A DNA stretch of 32,545 bases from an uncultured Ruminococcus sp. (GCA_900752785.1 CAADWP010000009.1:1-32545), one strand, 5' to 3'; positions 25,376-32,024 are shown, counted from the first letter of the stretch. Made by a program: numbers and translations. The notes: a model not told the origin generated them from the letters alone.

Positions 25376-26170
25376 TTATTTTATATAAACACGCTCTGAA
25401 TTTCTGTATTCAGTAGGCGTACAGCCGCGGTGTTTTTTAAACTGGCGCATGAAATAGGAATCGTTTTCATATCCGCATTTTTCCGCAATTGCATTTACGG
25501 AGAGACTTGTTGTTTCAAGAAGCTCTGAAGCATAAGTAAGACGGCTTTCAATAATATCATGAAGAAATGTAACTCCGAACGCCTTTAAATAAAGCTTGTG
25601 AAAGTATGTCCGGCTGACGCCTATATCGTTTGCACATTCGGTGGCTATCCATTGATTCATAGGAGCTTCGTAAACCGATTCGCGCAAAGATCTTAATTCG
25701 GCAATATGAGGAATTACAGAAGCCGAAGTTCCGCTGTGCCTGTCAGCTTGCAGTTCCACGCATATCGCGGCTAAAACAGCTCGCATAGTCAGTTCCATGA
25801 ACTCGCCTGCGATAGTTTTGTTTCTTATGTTCTGTTCTTTCATGCACTTTATCAGACTTGAAATAATATGATCGTCGGAAACGGCAAGAGGAATATTGAC
25901 AGGAAGCCCCTCGGAAGATAGATACTGCTTATCGGAAGATGTCAGCTTCAGCTCTATATAGTCGTATCTCGGTAAAGTTTGGTATGCCGAATGAAATATT
26001 TTCCGGCTGTCTGCAGTAAAAATTACCGCAGAGCTGCCGTCAAAAGTATATTCCTTTTCGTTTACTATGATAAAGACAGGGGTGTGAAACAGAATAAATC
26101 CCGATTCATAACTGTTGTTCTGCAAATGCGCAGGACTTTTGCAGCTTAGTCGTATATTGCCTATTTCCAT
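25376..26170 (-). CDS. AraC-family transcriptional regulator
   Basis: A 264-residue regulator. The N-terminal part (about 1-130) looks like a cupin-type ligand-sensing domain. The C-terminal about 100 residues carry the two AraC helix-turn-helix units (CANDIGVSRTYFHKLYLKAF, then VNAIAEKCGYENDSYFMRQF), ending in the typical HRGCTPTEYR. I start it at ATG 26170 (minus strand), where GGAGATGA lies upstream; the open frame to 26326 runs inside the DAHP synthase gene. It follows that gene by 40 bases in the same direction. Most clostridial members respond to sugars, so a role in aromatic biosynthesis is only suggested by position. Confidence 0.92.
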   Translation of the reverse strand: MEIGNIRLSCKSPAHLQNNSYESGFILFHTPVFIIVNEKEYTFDGSSAVIFTADSRKIFHSAYQTLPRYDYIELKLTSSDKQYLSSEGLPVNIPLAVSDDHIISSLIKCMKEQNIRNKTIAGEFMELTMRAVLAAICVELQADRHSGTSASVIPHIAELRSLRESVYEAPMNQWIATECANDIGVSRTYFHKLYLKAFGVTFLHDIIESRLTYASELLETTSLSVNAIAEKCGYENDSYFMRQFKKHRGCTPTEYRNSERVYIK

Positions 26171-26210
26171 TAAATATTCATCTCCGTTGTCGTCAGTTCT
26201 GCCGTTCCGA

Positions 26211-27239
26211 TCAAAGCTGCTCCGCAATATCGAAGATAAGACGCTCTGATTTTTCCCAGCCAAGGCATGGGTCGGTAATAGATTTTCCGTAAATATTTTC
26301 GCCGATTTTCTGGCAGCCGTCCTCAATGTAGCTTTCGATCATAAGTCCCTTTACGAGCTTGCGGATATCCTCGCTGTGGCGCATACTGTGGAGGATTTCT
26401 TTTGCGATCCTAATTTGTTCCAGATATTTCTTGCCGGAATTTGAGTGGTTCGTATCAACGATAAGTGCAGGATTTTTGAGTTCCTTTTGAGCATATACTT
26501 CTGCAAGGCGGTAAAGATCTTCAAAATGATAATTTGGAAAAGCGTTTCCTCGGTCGTCAACATATCCGCGGAGAATGGCATGGGCATATGGATTGCCGTC
26601 GCTTCTTACTTCGCAGCCTCTGTAGATAAATGCGTGGGAGTGCTGTGCGGCAGTAATGGAGTTCATCATAACAGAAATATCGCCGCTTGTAGGGTTTTTC
26701 ATACCAACGGGAATAGTAACGCCGCTTGAAACAAGACGGTGCTGTTGATTTTCAACAGAACGTGCGCCTATAGCTATATAAGCGAGAAGATCGTCAAGAT
26801 AACTGTAATTTTCGGGGTAAAGCATCTCGTCTGCCGCGCAGAATCCTGTTTCCGCAAGGGCGCGCATATGAAGGCTTCTTACGGCAATGATGCCGCTTTT
26901 GAGGTCGGGCATTTCGGTAGGATTCGGCTGATGAAGCATACCCTTGTAGCCGTCCCCGGTAGTTCTGGGCTTACCCGTATAAATTCTTGGAATCAGGATA
27001 AGCTTATCCTTGACCTTTTCCTGAACCTCGCGCAAGCGCGTGATATAGTCGAGAACGCTGTCCTCGTTGTCGGCGGAGCATGGACCTATAATAAGGATAA
27101 ATTTATCGGATTCGCCGCTGAAAACCTTTTTGATCTCCTCGTCGCGGTCGGATTTTATTTTTATAAGCTCCTGCGTAAGAGGATAAGCTGCTTTTATTTC
27201 ATTCGGATGAGGCAGCTCTCTGATTATATTCATTGACAT
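26211..27239 (-). CDS. 3-deoxy-7-phosphoheptulonate (DAHP) synthase, class I (AroF/G/H type)
   Basis: Catalyses the first shikimate step, condensing phosphoenolpyruvate and erythrose 4-phosphate. The metal ligands of the class I-alpha enzyme are visible: C54 (GPCSAD), H265 (DTNHSNSGK), E302 (MIESYIEDG) and D323 (GKSITDPCLGW). The PEP-site block KPRTTGDGYKG (90-100) is also present. The 342-residue length matches E. coli AroG. No chorismate mutase fusion or ACT domain is attached, so any feedback control would use the AroG-type surface site. ATG 27239 has AAAGGAAAG upstream; a second in-frame ATG lies at 27233. Confidence 0.95.
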   Translation of the reverse strand: MSMNIIRELPHPNEIKAAYPLTQELIKIKSDRDEEIKKVFSGESDKFILIIGPCSADNEDSVLDYITRLREVQEKVKDKLILIPRIYTGKPRTTGDGYKGMLHQPNPTEMPDLKSGIIAVRSLHMRALAETGFCAADEMLYPENYSYLDDLLAYIAIGARSVENQQHRLVSSGVTIPVGMKNPTSGDISVMMNSITAAQHSHAFIYRGCEVRSDGNPYAHAILRGYVDDRGNAFPNYHFEDLYRLAEVYAQKELKNPALIVDTNHSNSGKKYLEQIRIAKEILHSMRHSEDIRKLVKGLMIESYIEDGCQKIGENIYGKSITDPCLGWEKSERLIFDIAEQL

Positions 27240-27267
27240 ATTTTTTCTTTCCTTTCATTTTGTTTAA

Positions 27268-27288
27268 CAGAATAGGGAAACTATTCTG
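27268..27288 (-). other. Hairpin over the stop codon between the membrane protein and DAHP synthase genes
   Basis: CAGAATAG and CTATTCTG form an 8-bp stem with a five-base loop and include the TAG stop of the upstream gene (27281-27283). There is no T-run (TTAAAC follows on the minus strand), so it is at most a weak terminator, or a stability or processing hairpin. Confidence 0.5.
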
Positions 27289-28093
27289 CATCATACATAT
27301 AAGAGTTAAACTTTTTATATACTGGAGTTTCTTTTGTTTGTGAGTTGCGGAAGCCTGAAATGTATTCTCCGATATAAGGCGCGAAAGATTCTATTTCAGT
27401 ATCATGCTCGAAAAGGTGATCCCTGACATATTCCACGGCGTGATTTGAACGGCATGAAATGAACTTATAGTTATATACTATATCCGCGCTATCGAGGATT
27501 TCAAGGAAATCAAGCTGTGAAGCGTACGAAAAATCACGATCCACATAGTACGCTTGAAAACGCAGGCTCGTGCCGCTGAGGAAGTCGAGCAGATTTTCCC
27601 CGTCATAATAATTTGTAAAATGATCGGGAAAACTACCATAATTAAATTTAATGTCTATTGCGGCAAGTCCCGGCAGTTTTGAATCTATAAATTCACCCAG
27701 ATCGCCGCTGATCTCTTCAAGTTGGTAATTATCGGAAAAATTTATATCGTCCATCTCCGAATCTTCCGATGATACAAATGCGCGCACGTCAAATTCACGT
27801 TCACCGTCCGAAAGCTTTAGAAAAACCTCATTGGTTTTTCGCGGTACAGGCACCAATGCAACCGTTGTGCCGCGTTCGGATGATAAGATTTTCGGTTTAA
27901 AACCGTATTTGTTTTCGATATACTCGGGGGCAAATTTTTCCGCACAGTTTATATAGCCGTCCGGCTTATTTTTGTTTGAGGCGGAATGGTGACAGCTTTT
28001 CAGAAGAAGAGATATGAGAAGCAGCCAACTTATTACTATAACAGCGAGCAGGGAAAGTGCGGATAATAGAATGATTTTTAATGCTTTCTTCAT
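27281..28093 (-). CDS. Hypothetical single-pass membrane-anchored protein
   Basis: I do not recognise a named family. The 270-residue product begins with a lysine pair and one strongly hydrophobic segment (about residues 7-31), then a short Ser/Asn/Lys-rich linker and a soluble region of about 225 residues, rich in acidic and aromatic residues, that would lie outside the membrane. The start of that region (CAEKFAPEYIENKYGF) resembles the opening of PepSY-like or small-secreted-domain proteins of clostridia, but this is only an impression. It lies 28 bases after aroC and 41 before the DAHP synthase gene, all co-oriented. Its ribosome binding site is weak. Confidence 0.8.
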   Translation of the reverse strand: MKKALKIILLSALSLLAVIVISWLLLISLLLKSCHHSASNKNKPDGYINCAEKFAPEYIENKYGFKPKILSSERGTTVALVPVPRKTNEVFLKLSDGEREFDVRAFVSSEDSEMDDINFSDNYQLEEISGDLGEFIDSKLPGLAAIDIKFNYGSFPDHFTNYYDGENLLDFLSGTSLRFQAYYVDRDFSYASQLDFLEILDSADIVYNYKFISCRSNHAVEYVRDHLFEHDTEIESFAPYIGEYISGFRNSQTKETPVYKKFNSYMYDAE

Positions 28094-28121
28094 AATACGC
28101 CATCATATATCAAGCGGAAGA

Positions 28122-29210
28122 TTATTGCAGGTAATCAGTTCCGAAGCGCAGGGCAAGCTGGTCGCAGAGAACGAGCGCCGTAACGCTGTCTATCACAACT
28201 CTTGCGCGGTGGATAATTGCAGGATCGTGGCGACCCTTTATTTGCAGAGCAGTATTTTCCATTGTTTCGGTGCTTACGGTCTGCTGTTCCTTGTAGATCG
28301 AGGGAGTGGGCTTGACTGCCGTGCGGAAAATAATGGGCATACCGTTTGAGATGCCGCCGAGAATGCCGCCGCAGTGGTTTGTTTCGGTTATAACGTTTCC
28401 GTTAACGCTCCGGAACGCGTCGTTGGCTTCGCTGCCGCGCATATCGGCGAGAGCGAAACCGTCGCCGAATTCAACGCCCTTTACCGCGGGAACGCTGAAC
28501 AAAATATGCGAAAGCACGCCTTCTATAGTATCGAACCACGGTTCGCCGACGCCTGCCGGAAAGCCTGTTACCGCTGTTTCAAGCCTGCCGCCTACGCTGT
28601 CTCCGTCGTTTCGTGCAGCTTCTATCGCCGCGATCATCCTTTCTCCTGCCGTATCGTCAAGAACGGCAAAGCTCTTTTCAGAAAGCGCGGAAATATCGGT
28701 TTCAATATCACCGAATCCGCGGTCGCGCACTCCTCCGCAGGTGAGAATATGAGTGCCTATATGGATATTTTTAGCTTTCAGAGCAGATATCGCGACAGCT
28801 CCGGCAGCCACAAGTCCGGCAGTTATTCGTCCCGAGAAATGACCTCCGCCGCGGAAATCCTGAAATCCGTGATATTTCATGAACGCCGTATAATCAGCAT
28901 GACCGGGACGCGCCTTGTATGCAAGCTCGCCGTAATCGCGGCTGCGCGTATCCTGATTTTCGATTATTAGCGTGATTGGAGTTCCCGTGGTTTTTCCGTT
29001 GAACACTCCGCTGACTATTTTAACAGCGTCAGCTTCGCGGCGTGCTGTTGAAATAGAGCCTACCGCCTTGCGAAGCTCCATTTGCGCGGCGATAAAATCC
29101 TCGTCAATGTCTATTCCCGGAGCAAAACCGTCGAGTATGGCTCCTATCATGCTTCCGTGACTTTCGCCGAATATTGTCACGGAGACGCTTGAGCCAAATG
29201 TATTTTTCAA
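28122..29210 (-). CDS. aroC: Chorismate synthase
   Basis: Last step of the shikimate pathway: FMN-dependent conversion of EPSP to chorismate. Signatures include TIFGESHG near the N-terminus, RPGHADYT, FRGGGHFSGRITA and GRHDPAIIHRARVV. I prefer TTG 29210 (minus) as start: it gives MKNTFGSSVSV, the typical family N-terminus (362 residues), and places AGGAG nine bases upstream. The ATG at 29219, three codons earlier, directly abuts that AGGAG and could not use it. A perfect-consensus promoter lies just upstream. Confidence 0.96.
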   Translation of the reverse strand: MKNTFGSSVSVTIFGESHGSMIGAILDGFAPGIDIDEDFIAAQMELRKAVGSISTARREADAVKIVSGVFNGKTTGTPITLIIENQDTRSRDYGELAYKARPGHADYTAFMKYHGFQDFRGGGHFSGRITAGLVAAGAVAISALKAKNIHIGTHILTCGGVRDRGFGDIETDISALSEKSFAVLDDTAGERMIAAIEAARNDGDSVGGRLETAVTGFPAGVGEPWFDTIEGVLSHILFSVPAVKGVEFGDGFALADMRGSEANDAFRSVNGNVITETNHCGGILGGISNGMPIIFRTAVKPTPSIYKEQQTVSTETMENTALQIKGRHDPAIIHRARVVIDSVTALVLCDQLALRFGTDYLQ

Positions 29211-29238
29211 ATGCTTCATCTCCTGTTTTATAACGATT

Positions 29239-29274
29239 TATGCTAATTATATCATTTACGGATAAAATTGTCAA
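29239..29274 (-). promoter_or_regulatory. Consensus sigma-A promoter for the aroC cassette
   Basis: On the minus strand TTGACA (29274-29269) and TATAAT (29251-29246) match the consensus at every position with 17-bp spacing, and TGA before the -10 makes an extended -10. Transcription would start near 29239, leaving a leader of about 30 bases, too short for a T-box or attenuator. Confidence 0.92.
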
Positions 29275-29363
29275 TATCAGCGCGGTTGCCTTAAACAGAG
29301 AAACTTCACCTGAAACAGTCATAATTGTGCAAAGTTTACGGAAATGAATTTTTTTTGGAAAAA

Positions 29364-29391
29364 TTTCCGAAAACTCTTGATTTTTCCGAAA
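29364..29391 (+). promoter_or_regulatory. Direct repeat TTTCCGAAA flanking the -35 of the rimP promoter
   Basis: TTTCCGAAA occurs at 29364-29372 and again at 29383-29391, a 19-bp period (about two helical turns). The first copy lies just upstream of the -35 hexamer and the second starts directly after it. The arrangement resembles a tandem operator. No known regulator with this site comes to mind, and the region is AT-rich, so chance is possible. Confidence 0.4.
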
Positions 29392-29411
29392 TATGGTGAT
29401 ATAATATATTT
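29377..29411 (+). promoter_or_regulatory. Extended -10 sigma-A promoter for the rimP-nusA-infB operon
   Basis: TTGATT (29377-29382), 17-bp spacer and TATAAT (29400-29405), with TG at 29397-29398 (extended -10). Transcription would begin near 29411, leaving a leader of about 105 bases before rimP. It is divergent from the aroC promoter about 100 bp away. Confidence 0.88.
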
Positions 29412-29427
29412 AATGATAGTTAAAGCA

Positions 29428-29451
29428 AAAGACCGGAAGCTTCCGGTCTTT
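29428..29451 (+). promoter_or_regulatory. Perfect 24-bp palindrome (leader hairpin) upstream of rimP
   Basis: AAAGACCGGAAG and its exact reverse complement CTTCCGGTCTTT meet without a spacer. In RNA this gives a 10-bp stem with an AGCT loop, beginning about 17 bases after the predicted transcript start and followed by CGTTTATAT. It may be an attenuator, a leader structure sensed by NusA, or a dimeric DNA-binding site. Confidence 0.7.
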
Positions 29452-29516
29452 CGTTTATATACAGACTATTCATCATTCCGCACCGATATTGCGGCTAAAG
29501 AAAGGAACGACTGCTT

Positions 29517-29993
29517 ATGAAGCTAAAAAAATTCGGCGGAACGGAGCAAAAGGTCTACGATCTTATTAAGCCGATCACTGACGAGCTTGAGTATTTTCTC
29601 TGGGACGTCAGTTACGTTAAAGAAGGCGCGATATGGTATCTGCGGATCTTTATAGACCGCGACGAGGGTATCTCTATTGAGGACTGTGAGCGCGCTACAG
29701 CTCCGATCAGCGAGATATTGGATAAAAACGACCCGATCCCTCAGAGCTATATGCTTGAGGTCGGTTCGGCAGGGCTGGAACGCGAGCTTCTGAAAGAAGA
29801 ACACTTTGAGGTTTGTATCGGCGACAAGGTGAGGATCCGTTTTATCAGAAGCATTGACGGCGAAAAGGAAGTATGCGCTGTTCTGAGAGCTGCCGATAAA
29901 GAAAGCGTTACCGTGATATGCGACGGCGGTGATGAAAAGGTATATCCCCTTGCGGATATTGCTTATGTAAAGCTGTATTTGGATTTTGAATAA
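29517..29993 (+). CDS. rimP: Ribosome maturation factor RimP
   Basis: RimP assists 30S assembly around S12 and helix 18. The 158 residues comprise the N-terminal alpha/beta domain with the conserved LEVGSAGLERELLKEEHFE segment (usually EVSSPGLDRPL; here Ala replaces the usual proline) and the C-terminal SH3-like barrel with a conserved hydrophobic ending. ATG 29517 follows AAAGGAACG. Its TAA stop codon (29991-29993) coincides with the left target duplication of a MITE-like insertion, so the coding sequence is intact but what follows is not ancestral spacer. Confidence 0.95.
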   Translation: MKLKKFGGTEQKVYDLIKPITDELEYFLWDVSYVKEGAIWYLRIFIDRDEGISIEDCERATAPISEILDKNDPIPQSYMLEVGSAGLERELLKEEHFEVCIGDKVRIRFIRSIDGEKEVCAVLRAADKESVTVICDGGDEKVYPLADIAYVKLYLDFE

Positions 29994-30153
29994 GAACTTG
30001 TTCTCATAGGATTTGTGCGCAGATTTTTGAGCATAATTTTACCGGGAGCAAGGAGAAAAAGCGAAAGCATACTGTTGTATGGTGAGCTTTTTTAACGCAG
30101 CAATCGGTGAAATTTGCAAAAAAATGCGTGCAATATATTATGAGAACAAGTTC
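29994..30153 (+). mobile_element. MITE-like element between rimP and nusA
   Basis: A 160-bp segment with perfect 15-bp terminal inverted repeats: GAACTTGTTCTCATA at 29994-30008 and its reverse complement at 30139-30153. It is flanked by TAA on both sides (29991-29993 and 30154-30156), consistent with a 3-bp target duplication. The interior is also largely self-complementary (for example AATTTTACCG with CGGTGAAATT, and AAAAAGC...GCATAC with GTATG...GCTTTTT), so the whole element folds as one long hairpin. There is no transposase ORF. The 3-bp TNA-type duplication suits IS5-group elements (inference). Confidence 0.8.
30114..30141 (+). promoter_or_regulatory. Possible outward promoter in the right end of the MITE-like element
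   Basis: TTGCAA (30114-30119), 16-bp spacer and TATTAT (30136-30141) point toward nusA, and the -10 extends into the terminal inverted repeat. The match is modest and the region AT-rich. Confidence 0.3.
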
Positions 30154-30181
30154 TAAAATTATACTGGAGGAATAAACGGAA

Positions 30182-31456
30182 ATGAACAAGAATAACGACT
30201 TCTTCAGCGCACTTGCACTTCTTGGAGAAGAAAACAGCGTAGAAACAGAGCTTCTGATTGAAAAAGTTAAGTCCGCCATGCTCAAGGCGGCAAGAAAAGC
30301 GTATCCTCACAGCGAGGAAAATATACGGGTGGAGATAGACCCCGCTTCAAAGAAATTTGAAATGTATATCGAGCAGGAAGTTATCGACGATTATCCGATC
30401 GACGAAAATGAGGTAAATATAGACGTTGCAAGAACTATCGACCCAAACGCTTACGTAGGCGGAAAGATACTCAAAGAAATTGATATTTCAAGGCTGGGAA
30501 GAATGGCTGCTCTTTCGGCAAAACAGTCTATCAAGGGCGATCTCAGGGAAATTAACCGAGAGCAGATGCTGAACCGTTTTGAGTCAAAGGAGCATGAGTG
30601 TCTTACAGCTACCGTTTCTCAGGTTGAACCCGGCAGAGGAACCGTTACTGTAGATTATCAGGGCACGGAGCTGTATCTTTTCCGCAATGAGCAGATACCC
30701 GGCGAAGTGCTCGAGGAGGGCAAACCGGTAAAGGTTTACGTTACCGGAATAATCGGTAAAAATAAAAAGCCGGTGGTGAAGATATCACGTACTCATAAGG
30801 ATCTTGTAAAAAGGCTTTTTGAACTTGAGATCCCCGAGATCTATGACGGAACGGTTGAAGTAAAGTCTATTTCTCGTGAGGCGGGGGCGAGAACAAAGAT
30901 CGCAGTATGGTCCAAGGATCCGAATGTTGACGCTATAGGAGCTTGTATCGGTGCGAAACGTTCAAGAATAACCGCTATCGTAAACGAATTGAGCGGCGAA
31001 AAAATAGACATTATTCCTTGGAGCGAGGTACCCGAGGAGTTTATTGCAAGAGCGCTTGCACCCGCCGAGGTTATCAAGACTGTTATTACATCGGCTGTGG
31101 AAAGGACTTGCACAGTTGTCGTTCCGAATAATCAGCTTTCTCTTGCTATCGGAAATAAGGGACAGAATGCAAAGCTGGCGGCAAAGCTTACAGGCTTCAA
31201 GATCGACATAAAGCCTCAGTTTGACACGATCACAGGCGATGAAGCTCCCGAAATGAGTCCTGATTTCGCAATTCCTCCCGAGGTTCTTTATGCAGGCTTT
31301 GTGCCGGAAATGGGACCGGACGGCGTACCTCCCGAGTTTGTATGCGATAATGAGGAAATTTCTGAGGATACCGTTGAAACGAAAGCTGTATCCGAAATAT
31401 CGGAAAACTCGGAGAAGACTGTTGTTGATGAAGCGTCCGAAAACGGCGGTGAGTAA
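30182..31456 (+). CDS. nusA: Transcription termination/antitermination factor NusA
   Basis: Binds RNA polymerase and nascent RNA, modulating pausing, termination and rRNA antitermination. It has an N-terminal RNA-polymerase-binding domain (about 1-125), an S1 domain (about 135-200), and two KH domains (GACIGAKRSRITAIVNEL around 255-272; LSLAIGNKGQNAKLAAKLTG around 319-338). After the KH region come about 75 residues rich in Pro then Glu/Ser, so the 424-residue protein is longer than Bacillus NusA (371) but lacks E. coli-type AR repeats. TGGAGG lies at 30165-30170, just outside the MITE. Confidence 0.96.
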   Translation: MNKNNDFFSALALLGEENSVETELLIEKVKSAMLKAARKAYPHSEENIRVEIDPASKKFEMYIEQEVIDDYPIDENEVNIDVARTIDPNAYVGGKILKEIDISRLGRMAALSAKQSIKGDLREINREQMLNRFESKEHECLTATVSQVEPGRGTVTVDYQGTELYLFRNEQIPGEVLEEGKPVKVYVTGIIGKNKKPVVKISRTHKDLVKRLFELEIPEIYDGTVEVKSISREAGARTKIAVWSKDPNVDAIGACIGAKRSRITAIVNELSGEKIDIIPWSEVPEEFIARALAPAEVIKTVITSAVERTCTVVVPNNQLSLAIGNKGQNAKLAAKLTGFKIDIKPQFDTITGDEAPEMSPDFAIPPEVLYAGFVPEMGPDGVPPEFVCDNEEISEDTVETKAVSEISENSEKTVVDEASENGGE

Positions 31457-31459
31457 TTT

Positions 31460-31738
31460 ATGAAGCCGAAAAAAATACCTATGAGGATGTGTATCGGCTG
31501 CGGCGAAATGAAGCCGAAAAAAGAGCTTATCCGTGCGGTAAAATCGCCGGAGGGTGAAATAAGCCTTGACTTTACCGGGAAAAAATCGGGCAGAGGCGCT
31601 TATATATGCCGCGATATACAATGCCTTGAAAAAGCAAGAAAGAGCAGGCGGTTTGAAAAATCCTTTTCATGCAAAGTTGAGGACAGCGTATATGAGGTGA
31701 TGATCCATGAGCTTGAATCGGGCGAAGAAAACGGCTGA
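31460..31738 (+). CDS. ylxR: YlxR/RnpM-family RNA-binding protein (DUF448)
   Basis: A 92-residue YlxR. The Bacillus homologue, RnpM, binds and modulates RNase P. The family blocks MRMCIGCGEMKPKKELIR, LDFTGKKSGRGAYIC and a later cysteine (IQCLEKA) are all present; the cysteines C11 and C14 form a CxxC pair. It starts three bases after nusA and its 3' end overlaps the next gene by 32 bases. The order nusA-ylxR-ylxQ-infB is the standard Firmicute arrangement. Confidence 0.93.
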   Translation: MKPKKIPMRMCIGCGEMKPKKELIRAVKSPEGEISLDFTGKKSGRGAYICRDIQCLEKARKSRRFEKSFSCKVEDSVYEVMIHELESGEENG

Positions 31739-32024
31739 TCTGCTGACAATATGCATTAAAGCGGGAAAGATCATAAAGGGCTTTGACAGCGTTTGCGGCG
31801 CTTTGGAAAAGGGTATCGTATATTGCGTACTTACAGCTTCGGACGCTTCGGAGAAGACCGTTAAGGAAATTGCGTTTCAATGCGGCAAAAGAAGCTCAGT
31901 TATGATAAAAACAGAGCTTTCCAAGGAAGATATGGCAGGGCTTTGCGGAAAAACTACCGCAGTTGTCGCCGTTATTGACAAGGGCTTTGCGGACGGCTTC
32001 GCTAAGATCGCGCAAGCAAAATAA
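31707..32024 (+). CDS. ylxQ: L7Ae-family RNA-binding protein (YlxQ-like)
   Basis: A 105-residue L7Ae/L30e-type protein, a family that binds kink-turn RNA. Matching features are the N-terminal helix ADLLTICIKAGKIIKGFDSV, the strand YCVLTASDASEKTVKEI, and the C-terminal TTAVVAVIDKGFADGFAKIA. The start ATG 31707 lies inside ylxR (32-base overlap) with GAGGTGATG upstream. The function of YlxQ is not well defined; the position before infB suggests a ribosome or RNase P link. Confidence 0.9.
   Translation: MSLNRAKKTADLLTICIKAGKIIKGFDSVCGALEKGIVYCVLTASDASEKTVKEIAFQCGKRSSVMIKTELSKEDMAGLCGKTTAVVAVIDKGFADGFAKIAQAK

Noticed and set aside
26171..26326. Extended N-terminus of the AraC regulator
   Set aside because: The upstream in-frame codons lie in the DAHP synthase gene and the intergenic gap, and ATG 26170 has its own Shine-Dalgarno sequence.
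28000..28093. Lipoprotein signal in the unknown membrane protein (LLKSC)
   Set aside because: Lysine at -2 does not fit the lipobox, and the hydrophobic segment is long (about 25 residues), better explained as a membrane anchor.
28306..28970. Plus-strand open frames of 148 and 198 codons across aroC
   Set aside because: Antisense to chorismate synthase, overlapping each other in different frames, with no family-like sequence.
30004..30310. Minus-strand ORFs crossing the MITE-like element as a transposase remnant
   Set aside because: They extend into nusA antisense, show no transposase motif, and the element is far too short for a transposase.
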